Positions 18,839 to 29,436 of a stretch of 64,000 bases of DNA are shown here, one piece after another. How positions within the stretch are numbered: position 1 is the stretch's first letter; each line of letters starts with the position of its first letter. The DNA is from Pseudomonas atagonensis (GTDB lineage: Bacteria; Pseudomonadota; Gammaproteobacteria; Pseudomonadales; Pseudomonadaceae), in the NCBI RefSeq assembly GCF_011369485.1, contig NZ_VXCA01000025.1:186001-250000 (forward strand), read 5' to 3'. Below the pieces are notes generated by a model. That model was not told the origin of the DNA. It made no database searches and was given only the letters and a program-made list of their open reading frames with translations. The position numbers and the translations under genes were made by a program.

Positions 18839-20341
18839 ATGCCGCAATCCCAAGCCAAGAATCTGTCCCTGATCGCCGCAATCGACCTGGGCTCCAACAG
18901 CTTTCACATGGTCGTGGCCAAGGCCCAGAACGGCGAAATCCGTATTCTCGAACGTCTCGGGGAGAAGGTTCAGCTCGCCGCTGGCATCGACGATGAACGC
19001 CACCTCAACGAAGAATCGATGCAACGCGGCCTCGATTGCCTCAAGCGTTTTGCCCAACTGATCAACGGTATGCCGCTGGGCGCCGTGCGGATCGTCGGCA
19101 CCAACGCCCTGCGCGAGGCCCGTAACCGTCTGGAATTCATCCACCGCGCCGAAGAAATCCTCGGCCATCCGGTGGAAGTGATCTCCGGCCGTGAAGAGGC
19201 GCGCCTGATCTACCTCGGTGTCTCGCACACCCTCGCCGACACTCCGGGCAAACGCCTGGTCGCCGACATCGGCGGCGGCAGTACCGAATTCATCATCGGC
19301 CAACGCTTCGAGCCGTTGCTGCGCGAAAGCCTGCAAATGGGCTGCGTGAGCTTCACCCAACGCTACTTCAAGGACGGCAAGATCACTCCGGCCCGCTACG
19401 CCCAGGCGTACACGGCGGCGCGCCTGGAAATCATGAGCATCGAACACGCCCTGCACCGCCTGACCTGGGATGAAGCTATCGGCTCCTCGGGCACCATCCG
19501 CGCCATCGGCCTGGCGCTGAAGGCCGGCGGGCACGGTACTGGCGAAGTGAATGCCGAAGGACTGGCGTGGCTCAAGCGTCGCCTGTTCAAACTCGGCGAT
19601 GTCGACAAGATCGATTTCGAAGGCATCAAGCCTGACCGCCGGGCGATTTTCCCGGCAGGTCTGGCGATTCTCGAAGCGATTTTCGACGCCCTCGAACTGC
19701 AACGCATGGATCACTGCGAAGGCGCGCTGCGTGAAGGCGTGTTGTATGACCTGCTCGGTCGCCATCACCACGAAGATGTGCGCGAACGCACCCTGACCTC
19801 GCTGATGGAGCGCTACCACGTCGACCTCGAACAGGCGGCACGGGTCGAGCGCAAAGCCCTGCACGCCTTCGATCAGGTCGCAGTGGACTGGGAGCTGGAC
19901 GACGGTATCTGGCGCGAACTGCTGGGCTGGGCCGCGAAAGTGCACGAAGTCGGCCTCGACATCGCGCACTATCACTACCACAAGCACGGCGCCTACCTGA
20001 TCGAGCACTCGGATCTCGCCGGTTTCTCCCGCGAAGACCAGCAAATGCTTGCCCTGCTGGTGCGCGGCCACCGTCGCAACATCCCCAAGGACAAGTTTGC
20101 CGAGTTCGGTGACGACGGCGACAAGCTGATACGCCTCTGCGTGCTGCTGCGCTTTGCGATCCTGTTCCACCACATTCGTGGCACGCAGACCATGCCGCAG
20201 GTGGTTCTGCACGCCAACGGAGACAACCTCGACGTGGAATTCCCGGAGAACTGGCTGGATGAGAATCAGCTGACTCAGGCGGATTTCGGGCTTGAGGCTG
20301 AGTGGCTGACGCGGGTGGGGATTGTCCTGACCGTGCACTGA
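18839..20341 (+). CDS. ppx: Exopolyphosphatase Ppx
   Basis: A 500-residue enzyme of the ASKHA (Ppx/GppA) superfamily that removes terminal phosphate from polyphosphate. The phosphate-1 motif is [16 protein letters not shown] near residue 10 and the phosphate-2 motif is [14 protein letters not shown] near residue 141. The C-terminal half is the helical HD-like domain. It is convergent with ppk1, a separately transcribed arrangement also found in P. aeruginosa, unlike the ppk-ppx operon of E. coli. Confidence 0.95.
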   Translation: MPQSQAKNLSLIAAIDLGSNSFHMVVAKAQNGEIRILERLGEKVQLAAGIDDERHLNEESMQRGLDCLKRFAQLINGMPLGAVRIVGTNALREARNRLEFIHRAEEILGHPVEVISGREEARLIYLGVSHTLADTPGKRLVADIGGGSTEFIIGQRFEPLLRESLQMGCVSFTQRYFKDGKITPARYAQAYTAARLEIMSIEHALHRLTWDEAIGSSGTIRAIGLALKAGGHGTGEVNAEGLAWLKRRLFKLGDVDKIDFEGIKPDRRAIFPAGLAILEAIFDALELQRMDHCEGALREGVLYDLLGRHHHEDVRERTLTSLMERYHVDLEQAARVERKALHAFDQVAVDWELDDGIWRELLGWAAKVHEVGLDIAHYHYHKHGAYLIEHSDLAGFSREDQQMLALLVRGHRRNIPKDKFAEFGDDGDKLIRLCVLLRFAILFHHIRGTQTMPQVVLHANGDNLDVEFPENWLDENQLTQADFGLEAEWLTRVGIVLTVH

Positions 20342-20356
20342 GTAACCGGCAGGCAC

Positions 20357-20390
20357 AAAAAAGGCGATCCTTTCGGATCGCCTTTTTTAT
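20357..20390 (+). terminator. Terminator of ppx
   Basis: Stem aaaaaggcgatcc-ttt-cggatcgcctttttt, 15 nt after the ppx stop. Symmetrical, so it could act in both directions. Confidence 0.85.
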
Positions 20391-20436
20391 TGGCTTGGGC
20401 GTTCGGATTCAAGAGTTTTGGCGTTACTTGAATCTA

Positions 20437-20590
20437 GCCCCTCACCCCAGCCCTCTCCCGGAGGGAGAGGGAGCCGATTTATGGGCCTTTCAAATCCTGA
20501 GTTCGACTCGATATCTCAGGTCGATGTACTTCGAACATCCAACTCGGTCAGTCCCCTCTCCCGATGGGAGAGGGCTAGGGTGAGGGGGTG
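20437..20590. repeat. Large inverted repeat of the ctctccc/gggagag type
   Basis: Left arm ccctcaccccagccctctcc (about 20440-20459) followed by a local ccggagggagaggg hairpin. The right arm, ccctctcccgatgggagagg then gctagggtgaggggg, ends at about 20588. The arms are inverted copies about 60 nt apart. This is a common bacterial intergenic palindrome, here in the convergent ppx/ppk1 space. Confidence 0.75.
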
Positions 20591-20601
20591 CTTTTAAGCT
20601 C

Positions 20602-22827
20602 TTAGCTGCTCACCGGCAAAATCGGGCTGCCCAACCGCTCCAGCAATGTCGCCTGCGCACTGCGCGGGTTCTGGTTGCCGGTTGGCGTGTTGCGGATGTA
20701 CCGGCCATCCGACTGCAGGCTCCAACTGTGGGTGTTGTCAGTCAGGTACAGCTCCAGCTCTTTCTTGACCCGGGTCAGCAGCTTCTTGCCTTCCACCGGG
20801 AAGCAAGTCTCGACGCGCTTGTCGAGGTTGCGCTCCATCCAGTCGGCGCTGGAGAGGAACATCTGCTCCTCGCCACCGTTGAGGAAGTAGAACACCCGGG
20901 TGTGCTCAAGGAAGCGGCCGATGATCGAGCGCACGTGAATGTTGTGCGAAACCCCGGCGATGCCCGGACGCAGGCAGCACATGCCGCGCACCACCAGATC
21001 GATGCGCACGCCGGACTGGCTGGCCTTGTACAGCGCGCGGATGATCTTCGGATCGGTCAGCGAGTTGAACTTGGCGATGATGTGCGCAGGCTTGCCGTCG
21101 AGCGCGAATTGCGTCTCGCGCAGGATCATGTCGAGCATGCCCTTCTTCAGGGTGAACGGCGCATGCAGCAGCTTCTTCATGCGCAGCGTTTTACCCATGC
21201 CGATCAACTGGCTGAACAGTTTGCCGACGTCTTCACACAAGGCGTCGTCGGAGGTCAGCAGGCTGTAGTCGGTGTACAGACGGGCGTTGCCGGCGTGGTA
21301 GTTACCGGTGCCGAGGTGCGCGTAACGCACGATCTCGCCCGCTTCGCGGCGCAGGATCAGCATCATCTTGGCGTGGGTCTTGAAGCCGACCACGCCGTAG
21401 ATCACCACCGCACCCGCCGCTTGCAGACGGCTGGCCAGTTGCAGGTTGGATTCTTCGTCGAAGCGTGCGCGCAGCTCGATGACCGCTGTCACTTCCTTGC
21501 CGTTGCGCGCGGCGTCTACCAGCGCGTCGACGATTTCCGAGTTGGCGCCGGAGCGGTACAAGGTCTGGCGTACGGCCAGAACATGCGGGTCTTTCGCCGC
21601 CTGGCGCAGCAAGTCGACCACCGGAGTGAAGGACTCGAACGGGTGCAGCAGCAGGATGTCCTGCTTGCTGACGACGCTGAATATGTTCTCGCTGTTCTGC
21701 AGCAGTTTCGGGATCTGCGGGGTGAACGGCGTGTATTGCAGCTCCGGGTGGCTGTCCAGACCGGTGATGCTGAACAGCCGCGTCAGGTTGACCGGGCCAT
21801 TGACCTGATACAGCTCGGTCTCGCTCAGGTTGAACTGCTTGAGCAGGTAATCCGAGAGGTGTTTCGGGCAAGTGTCGGCAACTTCCAGACGCACCGCGTC
21901 ACCGTAACGACGCGAGAACAACTCGCCACGCAGGGCGCGGGCAAGGTCTTCGACGTCTTCGGAATCGAGTGCCAGGTCGGCGTTTCGGGTCAGACGGAAC
22001 TGGTAGCAGCCCTTGACCTTCATGCCCTGGAACAGGTCATCGGCGTGGGCATGAATCATCGACGACAGGAACACGTAATTGTCGCCAGGGCCGCCGACTT
22101 CTTCCGGCACCTTGATGATCCGAGGCAGCAGACGTGGCGCCGGGATGATCGCCAGACCCGAATCGCGACCAAAGGCGTCGATGCCTTCGAGTTCGACGAT
22201 GAAGTTGAGGCTCTTGTTCACCAGCAACGGGAACGGGTGCGTCGGGTCGAGGCCGATCGGGGTGATGATCGGCGCGATCTCGTCGCGGAAGTAGCGGCGC
22301 ACCCAGGTCTTGAGCTTGGTCGTCCAGTAGCGACGACGGATGAAGCGAACCTGATGCTTTTCCAGCTCCGGCAGCAGGATGTCGTTGAGGATCGCGTACT
22401 GACGGTCAACGTGACCGTGGACCAGCTCGCTGATTCGCGCCAGCGCCTGATGCGGTTGCAGGCCGTCGGCACCGGCCTGTTCACGGGCGAAAGTGATCTG
22501 CTTCTTCAGACCGGCAACACGGATTTCAAAGAATTCGTCGAGGTTGCTGGAGAAGATCAGCAGGAACTTCAGCCGCTCCAGCAACGGATAGGACTCGTCC
22601 AGCGCCTGTTCCAGCACGCGGATGTTGAATTGCAGTTGCGAGAGCTCGCGATGGATGTAGAGGCTGCTGTCATCCAGGCCCGGAATCGCGATGGCCGGTA
22701 CCGCCGCAGCGGCTTCGGCCGCCGGCGCGGGTGGCGCAGGCTCCAGTTCCGGCGGGGTTTCGGTGATTTGTTCCACCACCGGCTGAGCTTCTTTTACTGC
22801 AACTTCTGTGAGTCCTTCGGTATTCAT
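20602..22827 (-). CDS. ppk1: Polyphosphate kinase 1
   Basis: A 741-residue membrane-associated kinase that polymerises the ATP gamma-phosphate into polyphosphate. A ~50-residue Ala/Pro/Glu-rich N-terminal tail precedes the conserved core ([20 protein letters not shown]). The [20 protein letters not shown] segment and the phospholipase D-like catalytic half are clear, including [19 protein letters not shown] with its catalytic histidine. It is 18 nt from the hemB stop in the same direction, so the two could share transcripts. Confidence 0.96.
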   Translation of the reverse strand: MNTEGLTEVAVKEAQPVVEQITETPPELEPAPPAPAAEAAAAVPAIAIPGLDDSSLYIHRELSQLQFNIRVLEQALDESYPLLERLKFLLIFSSNLDEFFEIRVAGLKKQITFAREQAGADGLQPHQALARISELVHGHVDRQYAILNDILLPELEKHQVRFIRRRYWTTKLKTWVRRYFRDEIAPIITPIGLDPTHPFPLLVNKSLNFIVELEGIDAFGRDSGLAIIPAPRLLPRIIKVPEEVGGPGDNYVFLSSMIHAHADDLFQGMKVKGCYQFRLTRNADLALDSEDVEDLARALRGELFSRRYGDAVRLEVADTCPKHLSDYLLKQFNLSETELYQVNGPVNLTRLFSITGLDSHPELQYTPFTPQIPKLLQNSENIFSVVSKQDILLLHPFESFTPVVDLLRQAAKDPHVLAVRQTLYRSGANSEIVDALVDAARNGKEVTAVIELRARFDEESNLQLASRLQAAGAVVIYGVVGFKTHAKMMLILRREAGEIVRYAHLGTGNYHAGNARLYTDYSLLTSDDALCEDVGKLFSQLIGMGKTLRMKKLLHAPFTLKKGMLDMILRETQFALDGKPAHIIAKFNSLTDPKIIRALYKASQSGVRIDLVVRGMCCLRPGIAGVSHNIHVRSIIGRFLEHTRVFYFLNGGEEQMFLSSADWMERNLDKRVETCFPVEGKKLLTRVKKELELYLTDNTHSWSLQSDGRYIRNTPTGNQNPRSAQATLLERLGSPILPVSS

Positions 22828-22845
22828 CGAATGTTCCTGGGAGGG

Positions 22846-23985
<1,140 letters not shown>

Positions 23986-24003
23986 TCACGTCGAGACACA
24001 TTT

Positions 24004-24025
24004 GGACACTTTCATGAATGTGTCC
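24004..24025. promoter_or_regulatory. 22-bp near-palindrome upstream of the DedA gene, candidate operator
   Basis: Arms ggacac and gtgtcc flank a perfect inner palindrome ttcatgaa; 20 of 22 positions are symmetrical. It lies in the hemB/dedA divergent space, 42 nt before the DedA start. A transcription-factor site is inferred; the factor is unknown. Confidence 0.45.
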
Positions 24026-24066
24026 GAAGGGTTAGGCTGCGCGTTCATTTCGCCAGCACCCAGACA

Positions 24067-24723
24067 ATGCTCCAACAATTTCTGCATGACTTTGGCTACT
24101 TTGCCTTGTTTCTCGGCACATTCTTCGAAGGCGAAACCATCCTGGTGCTCGCGGGCTTCCTCGCGTTCCGTGGATACATGGACATCAACCTGGTGGTGGT
24201 CGTGGCGTTCTTCGGCAGTTATGCCGGCGATCAGTTGTGGTATTTCCTGGGCCGCAAGCACGGGCGCAAATTGCTTGCGCGCAAACCGCGCTGGCAGATG
24301 ATGGGCGACCGCGCCCTGGAGCACATTCGCAAGCATCCGGACATCTGGGTCCTGAGCTTCCGCTTCGTTTACGGCCTGCGCACGGTGATGCCGGTGGCGA
24401 TCGGCCTGTCGGGTTATCCGCCGGGACGTTATCTGTTGCTCAACGGCATTGGCGCCGCCATCTGGGCCACCGCACTGGCCGCCGCCGCTTACCATTTCGG
24501 CGCGGTGCTGGAAGGCATGCTCGGCAGCATCAAGAAATACGAACTGTGGGTGCTCGGCGCCTTGCTGGTACTGGGCGTTGGCCTGTGGCTGCGTCGCCGC
24601 TTCAAGAATGCTCGTCTGGCCAAACAGGTCTATGAAGACGAGCAAATCGCCAAAGCGGCAAAAGCCGAGCAACTCCAGGCCGAACAGGCCAACCCGGCCG
24701 ACCCCAAGACGCCAGCCGAGTAA
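24067..24723 (+). CDS. DedA family membrane protein
   Basis: A 218-residue inner-membrane protein of the DedA/SNARE-associated family (VTT domain). Family features are FFEGETILVLAGFLAFRGYM near residues 19-38, the re-entrant FFGSYAGDQLWYFLGRKHG, and the conserved FRFVYGLRTVMPVAIGLSGY. DedA proteins act in lipid carrier or phospholipid translocation and envelope homeostasis. The C terminus (~35 residues) is charged and cytoplasmic. The start at 24067 gives the usual N terminus. Confidence 0.9.
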   Translation: MLQQFLHDFGYFALFLGTFFEGETILVLAGFLAFRGYMDINLVVVVAFFGSYAGDQLWYFLGRKHGRKLLARKPRWQMMGDRALEHIRKHPDIWVLSFRFVYGLRTVMPVAIGLSGYPPGRYLLLNGIGAAIWATALAAAAYHFGAVLEGMLGSIKKYELWVLGALLVLGVGLWLRRRFKNARLAKQVYEDEQIAKAAKAEQLQAEQANPADPKTPAE

Positions 24724-24959
24724 GACGCTGGCGGCAAGCGGCTCCCGGGCCCGCCGCGCGTCATTCCACACATTCGATCCCAAAGAATGAACACCTCGCC
24801 GCCGCTGCGATCCATGTAGAGAGCGCTCTGTGCATCGTGAACGCGATGGCTGGATGGCGCAGGGCTGAGGACAAATCCCAGGTGTTGCCGGCCATTGACC
24901 CTATGGCCACGCGCGACAAATTAGTGGACATTTAGCGCCATGAATCTGGAGAGAAACCC

Positions 24960-25628
24960 ATGAGCAAAAAAGTTGCAGTGATCCTGTCCGGCAGTGGCGT
25001 GTACGACGGCGCCGAGATCCATGAAAGCGTCATCACCCTGCTGCGTCTCGATCAACGCGGCGCGCAGGTGCAGTGCTTCGCGCCGAACATCGCGCAATTG
25101 CACGTGATCAATCACCTGACCGGTGAAGAAATGCCCGAATCGCGCAACGTGCTGGTGGAATCGGCGCGTATCGCTCGCGGCAACATCAAGGACATCCGCG
25201 ACGCCGACGTCGATGACTTCGATGCGCTGATCGTGCCGGGTGGTTTTGGCGCTGCGAAAAACCTATCGAACTTCGCCGTCGAAGGCGCGGGTTGCACCGT
25301 CCAGCCTGAGGTTCTGGCGTTGGCGGAAGCGTTCGCCGAAGCGGGCAAACCGGTGGGGCTGATGTGCATCTCGCCAGCACTCGCGGCGAAGATCTACGGC
25401 CCGGGCGTGACCTGCACCATCGGCAACGATGCTGACACCGCCACGGCGATGAACAAAATGGGCGCGACCCACGAAGACTGCGCCGTCAGCGACATCATCG
25501 AAGACAAAGCGCGCAAACTGGTGACCACGCCTGCGTACATGCTGGCGCAAAACATCAGCGAAGCGGCATCGGGGATCAACAAACTGGTCGACCGCGTCCT
25601 CGAACTGACCCACGAAAACGACGCCTGA
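24960..25628 (+). CDS. elbB: Isoprenoid biosynthesis glyoxalase ElbB
   Basis: A 222-residue DJ-1/PfpI superfamily protein. The nucleophile elbow GLMCISPA places the reactive cysteine at C136, and the N terminus MSKKVAVILSGSGVYDGAEI is the ElbB signature. It has in vitro glyoxalase activity, and a link to isoprenoid synthesis was proposed from E. coli genetics. ATG 24960 follows ggagagaaac. The 236-nt gap from the DedA gene holds no recognisable element. Confidence 0.93.
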   Translation: MSKKVAVILSGSGVYDGAEIHESVITLLRLDQRGAQVQCFAPNIAQLHVINHLTGEEMPESRNVLVESARIARGNIKDIRDADVDDFDALIVPGGFGAAKNLSNFAVEGAGCTVQPEVLALAEAFAEAGKPVGLMCISPALAAKIYGPGVTCTIGNDADTATAMNKMGATHEDCAVSDIIEDKARKLVTTPAYMLAQNISEAASGINKLVDRVLELTHENDA

Positions 25629-25642
25629 TCCACCTCGTATGA

Positions 25643-25776
25643 TCGTTCCCACGCTCTGCGTGGGAATGCCGCCATAGGCGCTCCGCGCCTGCTCACTTTG
25701 GCGCTACATTTGCGGTGAGGCCGGAACACGGAGCGTCCCAAGATGCATTCCCACGCGGAGCATGGGAACGAGCGTT
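25643..25776. repeat. Inverted REP-type repeat of the gttcccacgctc class
   Basis: Left unit gttcccacgctctgcgtggg (25645-25664) and right unit cccacgcggagcatgggaac (25752-25771) are inverted, with a second nested pair (ggcgctccgcgcc and ggaacacggagcgtcc). This is a different repeat class from the gcgagcaagcccgctc family in the window. Confidence 0.75.
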
Positions 25777-25784
25777 CGTAAGGC

Positions 25785-26243
25785 TCAGGCTTTGCGGGTC
25801 AGGCGCGTGAGGATCCGGTCCAGCGCATTGGCAAACGCCTGCTTCTCGCGATCGCCGAACGGCGCAGGCCCGCCGCTCATCTGGCCCTGCTCGCGCAGAT
25901 CGGTGAACAGGTTGCGCACCGCCAATCGTTCGCCCATGTTTTGCGCGTCGAACTCCCTGCCGCGCGGATCCAGCGCTGCCACGCCCTTCTTCACCAGCCG
26001 ATCCGCCAGCGGAATATCGCTGCAAATCACCAGCTCGCCGGGCACCGCGTGCTCGACCAGATAGTCGTCCGCAGCATCCGGGCCGCTCGGTACCACGATG
26101 AGCTTGACGATGGCCAGCCCCGGTTTGGTCTGCGGTTGCCCGGCCACCAGCACCACTTCGAACTGACGCTTGAGGGCGAACTTCACCACCAGATCCTTCG
26201 CCGCCCGTGGGCAGGCATCGGCATCGATCCATACACGCATCAT
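25785..26243 (-). CDS. YaiI/YqxD family protein (UPF0178)
   Basis: A 152-residue protein with the family opening MRVWIDADACPRAAKDLVVK, resembling a PIN-like nuclease fold with acidic residues (D, D in IDADACP). Further conserved segments are VEHAVPGELVICSDIPLADR and RGREFDAQNMGERLAVRNL. Function is unknown; nuclease activity is inferred from fold similarity only. Two adjacent ATG codons (26243 and 26240) are possible starts. Confidence 0.9.
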   Translation of the reverse strand: MMRVWIDADACPRAAKDLVVKFALKRQFEVVLVAGQPQTKPGLAIVKLIVVPSGPDAADDYLVEHAVPGELVICSDIPLADRLVKKGVAALDPRGREFDAQNMGERLAVRNLFTDLREQGQMSGGPAPFGDREKQAFANALDRILTRLTRKA

Positions 26244-26261
26244 CGCTTCCTCTTTCCAAAA

Positions 26262-26327
26262 AGCATCGCGGGCAAGCCCGCTCCCACAAGGTTAACGCTA
26301 AACCTGTGGGAGCGGGCTTGCCCGCGT
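26262..26327. repeat. REP doublet (REPIN-like)
   Basis: Inverted units gcgggcaagcccgctcccac (26269-26288) and gtgggagcgggcttgcccgc (26306-26325), separated by 17 nt, in the gap between yaiI and the iron permease. Confidence 0.85.
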
Positions 26328-26348
26328 TTGTGAACGCAGCGAATGCGG

Positions 26349-28244
26349 TTAAGCGGCTACCCGCTTCTTCTCGGCTACCCAACTGCGCCCGTACAGCACA
26401 ACAATAGCCAGAATCGCCACCGCCTGCGCCGTCAACGAATACGCATCGGCGTGAATCCCCAGCCAGTCGAACTCGAAGAACGCCACCGGCCGCGTGCCGA
26501 AGATCCCGGCTTCCTGCAATGCCTTCACACCATGCCCGGCAAACACCACCGACAGCGCGCACAGCAGCGCAGCATTGATGCTGAAGAACAGCGTCAGCGG
26601 CAGTTTCGCCGAACCGCGCAGGATCACCCACGCCAGACCGACCAGCAGCACCAGCGCCGTCGCACCACCGGCGAGCACTGCGTCATGCCCGGCGGGACCA
26701 GCCTGCAACCACAGGGTTTCGTAGAACAGGATCACTTCGAACAGTTCGCGATAGACCGAGAAGAACGCCAGAATCGCAAAGCCGAAACGTCCGCCGCCGC
26801 CCACCAGGCTGCTTTTGATGTAGTCCTGCCAGGCCGCTGCGTGGCGACGGTCGTGCATCCACACGCCGAGCCACAACACCATGACGCTGGCGAACAGCGC
26901 GGTTGCGCCTTCAAGCAATTCGCGCTGAGAACCGCTGACATCGATGACATACGCCGCCAGCGCCCACGTGCCGAGGCCGGCCAACAACGCCAGGCCCCAA
27001 CCGACGTTGACGCTGCGTACCGCCGATTGCTGGCCGGTGTTGCGCAGGAACGCGAGGATCGCGGCCAGTACCAGAATCGCTTCCAGGCCTTCACGCAGCA
27101 GAATCAGCAGGCCGGAAATGTAGCTCAGCGACCAGCTCAGGCCATCGCTGCCGAGCAGGCCAGCAGACTCTTTGAGTTTGGCTTTCGCCGCGTCCAGACG
27201 TTGCTCGGCTTGCTCGACCGGCAGGCCGTCCTGCAACGACTGCCGGTAAGCCATCAGCGACTTCTCGGTGTCTTTGCGCACATTGGCGTCGACGTTATCC
27301 AGCGAACTCTCGACCAGTTCAAAACCTTCCAGATACGCCGCCACCGACAGGTCATAGGCCTGATCGTGCTCACCGGCACGGTAAGCCGCCAGGCTCTTGT
27401 CCAGTGTCGCGGCGGTATAGTCGAGCAATTGCGCCGGGCCGCGTTTGACCTGCGGCGGCTGCGCACGCTGGGCGCGGAACGTCGCCGCGGCTTGCGCGCC
27501 TTCGGCAGCCTGCACTTCGGCCGGCGTCTGCCGCGCCAGATCGGCGATGTTGTAAGTCTTCTCGGAGGTGGCCACTGCTGCGTCGGCGCTGAAGCCGGCG
27601 ATGTAGGTGGCCAGATCCCAGCGCTGACGATCATCCAGCTGATCGGCAAACGCCGGCATGTCGGTGCCTTCGACGCCTTGGCCGAGGGTGTTGTAGATTG
27701 CGTACAGGCTCAGGTGATCAAGACGTGCCGCGTCACGCAGATTGGCCGGTGCCGGCGTCATACCCAGACCTGCCGGGCCGTCACCGGCGCCGCTGTCGCC
27801 GTGACACACCGAGCAGTTTTGCGCATATAGCGGCGCGCCACGCGTCGGGTCTGGGGTAATGATCGGCGCCTGGCTGACTTCATACGCCACCGCCAGTTGT
27901 GCGCCCAATTGCCGGGCCTGACGAGCCACGTCGGCGCCGTCCTGCTTCGATTTGATCGCCGCGTGCAGCGCTTCGATGCCCTGCTCCAGCGCCACTTTCT
28001 CGGGCTTGGCCGGCATGTCGGCGATCAAGCCTTGCAGCGCCCGGGTGAATTCGAGCTGCTCGCGGTATTCAGAGTCGTCGACGACTTTGCCCGCCGCCAC
28101 CGTCTGCGGATAGTCAGCGCTGATGTAATCGAGCAGGTGCAGCGCTTGCGGTGCGCCTTCCACGGTATCGGCCAGCAGGTTGAAGCTGCTCAGGGCACAC
28201 AACGGGAACACCAGCCAGGCCAGAAATCGGGACGAGGCAGTCAT
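26349..28244 (-). CDS. Cytochrome c-FTR1 family iron permease fusion
   Basis: A 631-residue protein. Residues 1-26 are a signal peptide. A helical periplasmic region is followed by a c-type cytochrome domain, with haem motif CSVCH at C144, C147 and H148 and a likely Met ligand at TDMPAF near 195. From about residue 373 there is an EfeU/FTR1 permease domain of about seven helices, with REGLE at 384-388 and RELFE at 499-503 (the REXXE ferric-iron motifs). It probably oxidises or receives iron in the periplasm and imports Fe(III), with the haem domain handling electrons; this coupling is inferred. Related proteins occur at this site in other pseudomonads. Confidence 0.9.
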   Translation of the reverse strand: MTASSRFLAWLVFPLCALSSFNLLADTVEGAPQALHLLDYISADYPQTVAAGKVVDDSEYREQLEFTRALQGLIADMPAKPEKVALEQGIEALHAAIKSKQDGADVARQARQLGAQLAVAYEVSQAPIITPDPTRGAPLYAQNCSVCHGDSGAGDGPAGLGMTPAPANLRDAARLDHLSLYAIYNTLGQGVEGTDMPAFADQLDDRQRWDLATYIAGFSADAAVATSEKTYNIADLARQTPAEVQAAEGAQAAATFRAQRAQPPQVKRGPAQLLDYTAATLDKSLAAYRAGEHDQAYDLSVAAYLEGFELVESSLDNVDANVRKDTEKSLMAYRQSLQDGLPVEQAEQRLDAAKAKLKESAGLLGSDGLSWSLSYISGLLILLREGLEAILVLAAILAFLRNTGQQSAVRSVNVGWGLALLAGLGTWALAAYVIDVSGSQRELLEGATALFASVMVLWLGVWMHDRRHAAAWQDYIKSSLVGGGGRFGFAILAFFSVYRELFEVILFYETLWLQAGPAGHDAVLAGGATALVLLVGLAWVILRGSAKLPLTLFFSINAALLCALSVVFAGHGVKALQEAGIFGTRPVAFFEFDWLGIHADAYSLTAQAVAILAIVVLYGRSWVAEKKRVAA

Positions 28245-28331
28245 GAAGGGGTCTCAAATGGAAATGCGAAGTTACATATTGTTCACTTCGAAGACATTTC
28301 CCTCAAGCTTTGTCGGCACCCTGGCCGTTGT

Positions 28332-29231
28332 TTAGTGTGTGAGCGCGGTCAGAGGGCGGTAATGCCCGGCCATGAAATCCACGAATACCTTCACCTTCAG
28401 CGCGACATGCCGGGCATGGGGATACAACGCGTAATAGTGGCGCTGGCCCAGCGTGCAGTTGGGCAGAATCTGCACCAGCCGCCCGCTCAACAGGTCGTCC
28501 TGCACTGTGGCACGGGTGAACGAGGCGATGCCGACACCCGCCAGCGCGGCAGCATGCAGCGCGCTGATCGAATCCGCCTTGAAGCGCCCGTGCGCACTGA
28601 TCGCCGTGGTCGCCCCGCGCGCGTCGGTCAATGACCAGTCGCTGCCGCCGGTAAATGCCAGAAGTTGATGCTCGATCAACTCCCGTACCTGACGCACCAG
28701 CCCATGCCGGGCGACATACGCCGGCGCGGCAACCAGCACCATCTCCGAAACGGTGAGCAGGCGCGCCACCAGTGACGAGTCCTCCAGCGGCCCGCAAATG
28801 CGCAGCGCCACATCGAAGCCTTCGGTGATCAGGTCAACAAAGCGGTCATCGCAGGACAAATCGACCTCAATGTCGGGGTAGCGCTGTTGAAACGCCGGTA
28901 GCCAGTTCGCCAGTTCCAGCGTGCCGATCACCATCGGCGCGCTGATCCGCAACACGCCACGGGGGCTTTCATGAGCCTGCCCCAGCGCCACGGCCGCTTG
29001 ATCCAGTCGATCAAGAATGTCCACGCACGCGGCGTAATACTGCTGGCCAGCGCTGGTCAGGTTGAAGCCACGGGTGTTGCGATTGATCAGCCGCGTGCCG
29101 AGTTCGCTCTCCAACTGCTGCAATTGCCGGGAGATGGTCGAGTGCGTGGTGTCGAGCCGCTCGGCCGCAGCGCTGAAACCGCGACACTCGACGATGCAGC
29201 GAAACGCGCGCATGGCCTGCAATTGATTCAT
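28332..29231 (-). CDS. LysR family transcriptional regulator
   Basis: A 299-residue regulator. The N-terminal winged helix-turn-helix (GFSAAAERLDTTHSTISRQL, residues 19-38) is followed by a LysR substrate-binding domain (PRGVLRISAPMVIGTLELAN). It resembles the CrgA/AaeR-like subgroup. LysR proteins usually control a divergent gene; here the divergent neighbour begins at 29437 and encodes an unrelated lipoprotein, so the target is unclear. Confidence 0.9.
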   Translation of the reverse strand: MNQLQAMRAFRCIVECRGFSAAAERLDTTHSTISRQLQQLESELGTRLINRNTRGFNLTSAGQQYYAACVDILDRLDQAAVALGQAHESPRGVLRISAPMVIGTLELANWLPAFQQRYPDIEVDLSCDDRFVDLITEGFDVALRICGPLEDSSLVARLLTVSEMVLVAAPAYVARHGLVRQVRELIEHQLLAFTGGSDWSLTDARGATTAISAHGRFKADSISALHAAALAGVGIASFTRATVQDDLLSGRLVQILPNCTLGQRHYYALYPHARHVALKVKVFVDFMAGHYRPLTALTH

Positions 29232-29386
29232 CGTGGCTCCCGGATTTGATCAACAAACGAACAAGCCTAGCTCAATCGCCGATCCCTTTGAACCGGATAA
29301 AGCGCAGGTTTACGCGCAAGACTTGTGTGAATCCTGAACAGATAACGCCGCAAAAAACGGCGCAGCGCATGGCCATGACGGCACCC

Positions 29387-29392
29387 TATAAT
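29387..29392 (+). promoter_or_regulatory. Consensus -10 box before the first COG3014 gene
   Basis: A perfect tataat in the context ccctataatgcgcc, 45 nt upstream of the start codon at 29437. A near-identical context recurs before the tandem paralogue (30896). Confidence 0.5.
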
Positions 29393-29436
29393 GCGCCACC
29401 TCTTTGCCTTTTTCGTTCAAGGAAGAACCCGCCGCC

